Source: Bacteroidaceae bacterium (GTDB lineage: Bacteria; Bacteroidota; Bacteroidia; Bacteroidales; Bacteroidaceae). Taken from it: DNA of 64,000 nt. Under the pieces are notes generated by a model, which saw only the letters and a program-made list of their open reading frames with translations, was not told where the DNA came from and searched no databases. The stretch is from assembly GCA_016292045.1 (NCBI GenBank), contig JAEEZX010000032.1:1-64000 (forward strand), written 5' to 3'. Below, piece after piece: positions 58,957-64,000 of this stretch. A program made the position numbers and the translations under genes. Every line of letters starts with the position of its first letter. Position 1 is the stretch's first letter.

Positions 58957-59349
58957 ATGAAAAAGATTTTATTGACGTTGCTACTGTTTGCAGGTACGCT
59001 CTCTCTGGGGGCTGCACAGTACGACTATCTCGTGTTCACGCTAACGGACGGCACCACAAAGACCGTTGCAGCAGCAAACCTCACCATCTCGTTCAGCGAC
59101 GGGAACCTCATTGCTGCGAGCGGCAGCGAGACACTGGCCACCCTACCCCTGGCACAGCTGATGCAGATGGAGTTCTCCACCGACGACCCGACGGGCATCA
59201 CCACTCTCAGCACCAATACGCTGACAACCGACGAGGCCACCATCATATATGATATGAACGGGCGTCAGATACCCGCGGGTACTTCGCTCAGGAGCGGCAT
59301 GTATATCGTGAAAACAAAGAGCAGAACCGTTAAAGTGTATATCAAATGA
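58957..59349 (+). CDS. Small exported protein with sorting-like C-terminus
   Basis: 130 residues. Signal peptide MKKILLTLLLFAGTLSLGAAQ. The middle (YDYLVFTLTDGTTKTVAAAN and SFSDGNLIAASGSETLATLP) is a short beta-rich unit often seen at the ends of Prevotella exported proteins; the tail IIYDMNGRQIPAG ... GMYIVKTKSRTVKVYIK matches type A C-terminal signals of T9SS. It lies between the two beta-helix genes, 26 bp after the first and overlapping the second by ATGA. Possibly a separate sorting or accessory unit for them (inference). Confidence 0.8.
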   Translation: MKKILLTLLLFAGTLSLGAAQYDYLVFTLTDGTTKTVAAANLTISFSDGNLIAASGSETLATLPLAQLMQMEFSTDDPTGITTLSTNTLTTDEATIIYDMNGRQIPAGTSLRSGMYIVKTKSRTVKVYIK

Positions 59350-61250
59350 AAAAGATACTTACGATAGCAGCCGCCGTGCTTGCCATGTTGAGCGCAACGG
59401 CACAGACACTCAACGTGCAGCAGGGCACCGTGATATACCAGTTTCCCTCGTCCCAGACGGGTGTCATGACCTTTGACGGAGGCACGATGACCGTCATGGG
59501 CAAGACATTCGAGACCGGCAGCATCACAGCCATGTGGACCGACGAAACGGAAGTGACAAACAATCTGGTTTCCGTGGAATATAACGGCACTACAGCTAAT
59601 GTTACGGTGGCAGGCAACGTGGCACAGTATGTAGAACCCACCGTCAGCGGAGCTCACGTCAGCATTGCACAGACCAACACGGACGCCGTGGACGAAGACG
59701 AGATTACCTATCAGCTTTCCGGAGCGACCACCGACGGAGAACTGACACTCAGCGGTTCGTATAAATGCACGGTGTCGCTCGCCGGTGTGACAATAACCAA
59801 TCCCAGCGGTGCCGCCATAAACATCACCAACGGGAAACGCATCCAAATCAGCGCCAAGAACGGTACGGAAAACACGTTGACCGACGGTACGGGCGGCAGT
59901 CAGAAGGGCTGTCTCTACAGCAAGGGACAAGTACAACTGCAGGGTAAGGGTACACTCAACGTGGCCGGCAATACCAAGCATGCCATCAAGAGCGGTGACT
60001 ACATTACCGTAAAGAATCTGACACTGAACATCACCAAGGCTGTGGGCGACGGTATCAGTTGCAACGAATACTTCCAGATGAAGAGCGGCACAGTGAGCAT
60101 CAGCGGTGTGGGCGACGATGGTATACAATGCGACCTGGACGGCAACACCTCCACCGGTGAGACCACCGACCACGAGGACGAGGACAGCGGCAATGTCTAT
60201 CTGGAGGACGGCACGCTTACCATCACCACTACGGCTGCGGCTTCGAAAGGAATCAAGGCTGCCGGCGACATGAATATCAGCGGCGGCACGCTGAACATCA
60301 CCACAACGGGCACTGCAGCCTGGGACAGCGACGACAGCGAGGTGAAGGCATGTGCTGCGATAAGTGCCGACGGAAACATGACTGTCAGCGGAGGCACGCT
60401 GACACTGAAGAGCACAGGTGCCGGCGGTAAGGCCATCAGCGTGGACGGTACGCTGAACATCAGCGGCGGCAGCATCTCTGCCATCACCAGCGGATATATA
60501 GCCTACTGTTCAAGCACCAGCAACACCACCATCCGCACGACTACCAGTTCGAGCACCACCGAGCGTCTGGCTGACGCACTGAAGACATCACCGAAGGCTA
60601 TCAAGGCCGACGGAGCAATGACCGTCAGCGGCGGCACGACCTACGCAAAGGCCAGCTACCACGAGGCTTTGGAGACCAAAAGTACGCTCGATGTGACGGG
60701 CGGTGTCATTTATGCCTATTCGTCTGACGATGCCATCAATTCCGCCAGCACTATGACACTCTCAGGCGGCTTCGTGGGAGGCTACTCCACCGGCAACGAT
60801 GCCATCGACTCTAACGGCAACCTATACATCAAGGGTGCTACGGTATTTGCCTACACCACCAAGAGCAGCCCCGAGGTGGCTGTTGATGCGAACACCGAGG
60901 GCGGCTACAAGCTCTACGTACAGAGCGGAACGCTATATGCCTATCCGTCGCTCGAAAGCGGTTCATCGCTGACGCAGTCGTGCTACACGGCATCGCTCAG
61001 CACCAGTTATTGGTACTCGTTTACACAGAGCGGAACGGCCTTTGCGTTCAGCGTGCCCTACTCCGGCACATGGATTGTCTCAGGAGGCAACTCGCTCTAC
61101 CGTGTATCGAAAAGCAGCGGCACAACCATCTTTGGCGAATACGGAGCTACCGACGCTATGGTAAGTAGCGGTTCATCAGTCACCCTCACGGCCTACACCG
61201 GCGGCGGAGGTGGTCAACCTGGCGGTGGCGGTATCCGTCCCTGGCACTGA
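59346..61250 (+). CDS. Second DUF4353-type carbohydrate-binding beta-helix protein
   Basis: 634 residues; signal peptide MKKILTIAAAVLAMLSATAQ. N-terminal about 100 residues contain an FDGG-turn unit like the small protein upstream, then the beta-helix with units SAKNGTENTLTDGTGG, SGGTLNITTTGTAAWDSDDS, VSGGTLTLKSTGAGGKAI and LSGGFVGGYSTGNDAIDSNG, very close to the first member. C-terminus GGGGGQPGGGGIRPWH again Gly-rich with a terminal His. Not a lipoprotein, unlike the first copy, so the two may act at different distances from the membrane (inference). Start overlaps the upstream stop (ATGA); the sensor kinase follows 59 bp later. Confidence 0.85.
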   Translation: MKKILTIAAAVLAMLSATAQTLNVQQGTVIYQFPSSQTGVMTFDGGTMTVMGKTFETGSITAMWTDETEVTNNLVSVEYNGTTANVTVAGNVAQYVEPTVSGAHVSIAQTNTDAVDEDEITYQLSGATTDGELTLSGSYKCTVSLAGVTITNPSGAAINITNGKRIQISAKNGTENTLTDGTGGSQKGCLYSKGQVQLQGKGTLNVAGNTKHAIKSGDYITVKNLTLNITKAVGDGISCNEYFQMKSGTVSISGVGDDGIQCDLDGNTSTGETTDHEDEDSGNVYLEDGTLTITTTAAASKGIKAAGDMNISGGTLNITTTGTAAWDSDDSEVKACAAISADGNMTVSGGTLTLKSTGAGGKAISVDGTLNISGGSISAITSGYIAYCSSTSNTTIRTTTSSSTTERLADALKTSPKAIKADGAMTVSGGTTYAKASYHEALETKSTLDVTGGVIYAYSSDDAINSASTMTLSGGFVGGYSTGNDAIDSNGNLYIKGATVFAYTTKSSPEVAVDANTEGGYKLYVQSGTLYAYPSLESGSSLTQSCYTASLSTSYWYSFTQSGTAFAFSVPYSGTWIVSGGNSLYRVSKSSGTTIFGEYGATDAMVSSGSSVTLTAYTGGGGGQPGGGGIRPWH

Positions 61251-61309
61251 CCTTGACTACAACAGCTAACTACCATATCTACTCACAAAGACAATAAAAC
61301 CGTACGGCT

Positions 61310-62461
61310 ATGCGTTTCATATATTGGATGAAACAACATTCGCGACAGGAGAACGTCACGTATTTGGTGATGTGGGTCATGCTGTTCATGGCCCCCGTGT
61401 TAAGTATGTATCTCAGCATCGTCGGCGGCGGGCGCGACAGTTTCGACTGGCAGAAACTATGTTTCGCATGGCAGAAGTTTGCCTTGTTCCTCGCACTATT
61501 CCTCGTTCACAATTTTCTGTTGGCTCCCCTGCTCATTAATGGGCACAGCAGAGTGCGGTACCTCTCGCTGACGCTGCCCATCATAGCATGTTTCATCATC
61601 TACCAGTGCACTACTAGACCGGCGCTCCCCGAGAGGAAGCATCCTCCCATGGAGCATCGAATGCACCCGGACGGTCCACCAGACGAACCACGTATGGAAC
61701 ACCCAAAAGAGCCGCCGAGAGGGCACAAACCAAGACACGAACACGTGGGACCTCCGGCATTCATTGGCGAGCACGATATCGTGGCATCTGTAATCCTCAT
61801 CCTGATGTTCGGTATGAACCTCGGTGTGAAGGGTTATTTCAAGAGCCGTGAAGACCGCAAACGAATGGCCGAACTGGAACACGAGAACTTGGAGCAGCAG
61901 TTGGAGTATCTGAAGTACCAGATAAATCCGCATTTCTTCATGAACACGCTCAACAACATCCATGCTCTCGTGGATATTGACCCGGAACAGGCAAAGGGCA
62001 CTATCGTGGAACTATCGAAGATGATGCGGTTCATACTCTATGAAGGCGATAGAAACGGAGTGGTGCTCTCACGCGAGATGGAGTTCATACGCACCTACGT
62101 CACACTGATGCGTCTGCGCTACACCAATAAGGTGACAATAACGACGGATTTACCCTCTGAGGTGCCCGACAGGACAATACCGCCGCTGATACTTATCCCG
62201 TTTGTGGAGAATGCTTTCAAACACGGTATCAGTTATCAGAAACAGTCGTTCATTGACATCAAGGTGACGGTGCAGAACGGCAAACTGCGCTTTACCTGTC
62301 TCAACTCAAAGGCAGATAAGTCCAACGAAGAGAAAGGCGGCGTAGGTCTCAGTAATGTGCGCAAGCGTCTGGATTTGCTCTACGGACACAATTATACACT
62401 GAATATTCAAGACGAAGCAGAATCATATCGCGTTGAACTTCTTATTCCCCTCAACTCTTAA
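61310..62461 (+). CDS. LytS/YehU-type sensor histidine kinase with His/Met-rich periplasmic loop
   Basis: 383 residues. Four membrane helices predicted at about 18-40, 51-75, 82-100 and 156-172; with the N-terminus inside, the loop 101-155 is periplasmic. That loop holds eight His (111, 116, 119, 131, 139, 143, 145, 155), three Met and many Pro and Glu. A coiled coil (180-202) leads to the His_kinase block with phospho-acceptor His208 in QINPHFFMNTLNN, the N-box Asn301 in VENAFKHG and the GGVGLSNVRKRL G-box. It would pass phosphate to the LytTR regulator 26 bp downstream. Signal unknown; metal binding by the loop is a hypothesis. Confidence 0.92.
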   Translation: MRFIYWMKQHSRQENVTYLVMWVMLFMAPVLSMYLSIVGGGRDSFDWQKLCFAWQKFALFLALFLVHNFLLAPLLINGHSRVRYLSLTLPIIACFIIYQCTTRPALPERKHPPMEHRMHPDGPPDEPRMEHPKEPPRGHKPRHEHVGPPAFIGEHDIVASVILILMFGMNLGVKGYFKSREDRKRMAELEHENLEQQLEYLKYQINPHFFMNTLNNIHALVDIDPEQAKGTIVELSKMMRFILYEGDRNGVVLSREMEFIRTYVTLMRLRYTNKVTITTDLPSEVPDRTIPPLILIPFVENAFKHGISYQKQSFIDIKVTVQNGKLRFTCLNSKADKSNEEKGGVGLSNVRKRLDLLYGHNYTLNIQDEAESYRVELLIPLNS

Positions 62462-62487
62462 CTTTTAATTTTTCACTCTTCACTCTC

Positions 62488-63213
62488 ATGATACGCTGCA
62501 TGGCCATAGATGATGAACCGCTGGCTCTCCGACAGATAGTCTCGTACATCGGCAAGGTGCCTTTCCTTGAACTGGCTGTCGAGTGTCAGAGTGCCGTGGA
62601 GGCCCGTCGCTTTCTGGAACAGGACACTGTGGATGCCATCTTCTGCGACATCAATATGCCTGACCTCAACGGTATGGATTTTATCAAGTCGCTCACGACG
62701 CCACCGCTCGTTGTATTCACTACAGCCTACGCGGAATACGCCGTGGAGGGTTTCGAGGTCAATGCCGTAGACTATCTGCTCAAACCTTTCGGTATGCAGG
62801 AGTTCCATAGAGCTGCTAACCGCCTGAAAGAGCGCATGCATAACAAATCAGATTATTCAGAACACTCTGATTCGTTGGAACAGAATGATACTATATTCCT
62901 AAAGACCGACCACCGCATCGTAAAAGTTGCCACCCATGATATCCGTTACATCGAGGCCATGAGCGAATACCTGAAGGTCTACCTGCGCAATGAGGCAAAA
63001 CCCGTTGTCACACTACTGTCGATGAAGAAGATGGAAGAACGTCTGCCCTCCAATTTCATGAGAATTCACCGCTCGTATATCATCAATCTCAACGACATTC
63101 TGGAGGTGAATAAGAACCGCATCATAATGGATGCCGACACCTATCTGCCCATCGGTGATATGTATCGGGATACCTTCCAGAGCTACGTCGACACGAAGTT
63201 CCTCGGAAAGTAG
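62488..63213 (+). CDS. LytTR-family response regulator
   Basis: 241 residues. Receiver domain: acidic pair Asp8-Asp9 in AIDDEPLAL, phospho-acceptor Asp54 in CDINMPDL, FTTA at 77-80 and Lys99 in YLLKPF. C-terminal LytTR DNA-binding domain (about 135-240): FLKTDHRIVKVATHDIRYIEA, KPVVTLLSMKKMEERLP, FMRIHRSYIINLNDI. Pairs with the kinase upstream (26-bp spacer with 7-bp-period TTTCACT/CTTCACT). Likely target is the operon's own promoter region, as usual for such pairs (inference); direct LytTR sites were not identified. Its stop faces the hydrolase gene 5 bp away. Confidence 0.95.
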   Translation: MIRCMAIDDEPLALRQIVSYIGKVPFLELAVECQSAVEARRFLEQDTVDAIFCDINMPDLNGMDFIKSLTTPPLVVFTTAYAEYAVEGFEVNAVDYLLKPFGMQEFHRAANRLKERMHNKSDYSEHSDSLEQNDTIFLKTDHRIVKVATHDIRYIEAMSEYLKVYLRNEAKPVVTLLSMKKMEERLPSNFMRIHRSYIINLNDILEVNKNRIIMDADTYLPIGDMYRDTFQSYVDTKFLGK

Positions 63214-63218
63214 GCCCC

Positions 63219-64000
63219 TCACTCCGCTGTTTCCGTAAATCTTGCAAAGCGACGTCCGTCGCGCTCTATTGTCTCGAAAAACATCTTCTCCGGACGTACC
63301 CAATAATGTCCCTCGCCGTATAGTGCCTGATAGACCACCATACGCTCCTGTGTCTCAGAGTCGAAAGCTGCATGAACATAGCGATATTTGCCACCTTTGA
63401 AGTGCCGGAAATATCGTGCTCTGTCTTCCGCTAAGGGGTATTGCTCCAACATATCCTCAATCAACGGAACATACCACGCGAGAACCTCGTCAGTTGTGGG
63501 AGTGTGGGCTCCGGGAAAGTGGAACGAATGAGTGTAGTGTTCCTGAAAGAGCGGTTCGAAGCGCGCCAACGTGTCCTGCTCTCCGAAGAGTCCCCAGACC
63601 CGGTCCTTATAATAAGGATTACAGCAGTCGAACTGCACATTCTCCATCTCTGCAAACTCATCTACGAGAGCCTCATCTATCACAAACTGCTGCCTACCGT
63701 CCATGCGCGGCGACTTGTACTCGTGTTCCCCCACTCTCTGTTTCAGGAACTCCGTCATCCTGAAATGCGGATTACCGAGCAAAGCAGGAATACCCACTAC
63801 GGGTGCCAACATCTGGGCGTAGAACGAACCGCAACTGTTGCCCACCAGCAGGTCGGGCTTTTCCCTGTCGATGATTTCCCTTATATGCTCCAGAGCCTCC
63901 CTGGGATGCGTTGGAATATCCGGAGAGAGCACCGTTGCCCTACCCTCCAACGCCTGTCGTAAAGCATGTGCCGGCACACACTGTCCGCTGGCAAAGAATC
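63219..64000 (-). CDS. YqiA-like hydrolase fused to DUF1653, 5'-partial
   Basis: The frame is open to the right edge, so at least 259 codons are present and the start is outside; an internal GTG at 63977 is not taken as the start because SGQCVPAHALRQAL matches the usual segment after the first strand of YqiA/UPF0227 proteins. Nucleophile elbow GNSCGSFYAQ (Ser), acid in FGEQDTLARF (Asp), His in PGAHTPTTDEV, so a full catalytic set is visible. From FKGGKYRYVHAAFDSETQE to the end a DUF1653 domain (VVYQALYGEGHYWVRPEKMF) follows. Cytoplasmic; esterase activity is a family expectation, the role of DUF1653 is unknown. Confidence 0.87.
   Translation of the reverse strand, partial: FFASGQCVPAHALRQALEGRATVLSPDIPTHPREALEHIREIIDREKPDLLVGNSCGSFYAQMLAPVVGIPALLGNPHFRMTEFLKQRVGEHEYKSPRMDGRQQFVIDEALVDEFAEMENVQFDCCNPYYKDRVWGLFGEQDTLARFEPLFQEHYTHSFHFPGAHTPTTDEVLAWYVPLIEDMLEQYPLAEDRARYFRHFKGGKYRYVHAAFDSETQERMVVYQALYGEGHYWVRPEKMFFETIERDGRRFARFTETAE

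Overview
The window looks like a chromosomal segment of a gut or rumen Prevotella-type bacterium (Bacteroidota). Evidence: exported proteins with Bacteroidota-only families (fimbrillins, DUF3868/DUF3575, DUF5119), promoters of the TAnnTTTG type with an upstream TTTG, no Shine-Dalgarno sequences, type IX secretion-like C-termini, and a xylan-degradation gene set closest in plan to those of rumen Prevotella. No rRNA, tRNA, CRISPR array, transposase or integrase was seen.

Layout. (1) 1-38761, minus strand: one long fimbrial (type V pilus-like) gene series read right to left. It starts with an OmpA/DUF3868/DUF3575 protein and a DUF5119 lipoprotein that overlap by ATGA, then five fimbrillin-like lipoproteins, then two giant repeat proteins (4285 aa, and at least 5022 aa running off the left edge) built largely on Y/F-GGG repeats. 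A promoter with good spacing lies just upstream, at 38731-38761. The giants take up 28 of the 64 kb. (2) 39151-45101, minus: an RND multidrug efflux operon (periplasmic adaptor, inner-membrane pump, outer-membrane channel) headed by a 60-residue three-cysteine protein of unknown function. (3) 45227-57009, both strands: a glucuronoarabinoxylan cluster with a two-module GH10 xylanase/CE1 esterase, a DUF2271 protein, a GH43-CBM6-like lipoprotein, a SASA-family acetylesterase, then a GPH symporter-GH43-GH67 operon and a separate CE1 esterase. No SusC/SusD pair or hybrid sensor is present. (4) 57121-63213, plus: an apparent five-gene operon with two DUF4353-type beta-helix carbohydrate-binding proteins, a small exported protein, and a LytS/LytTR two-component pair whose kinase carries a His/Met/Pro-rich periplasmic loop. 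(5) 63219-64000, minus: the 3' part of a YqiA-like hydrolase fused to DUF1653.

How it works together (inference): the first block would build a surface fibre plus very large exported proteins. The xylan block would cut side chains outside or in the periplasm, import the products through the symporter and finish xylo-oligosaccharides in the cytoplasm.

The most unusual signals are DNA-level: short tracts with a strict 7-bp period sit in many intercistronic spacers on both strands, often supply the stop codon of one gene and touch the start of the next, and twice lie inside coding sequence (GH67 and SASA esterase). A 395-bp imperfect palindromic element sits between two fimbrillin genes. Three successive fimbrillin genes appear to use GTG, GTG and TTG starts. 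Sequence modules are shared between the giants, and a similar pattern occurs in the first fimbrillin.
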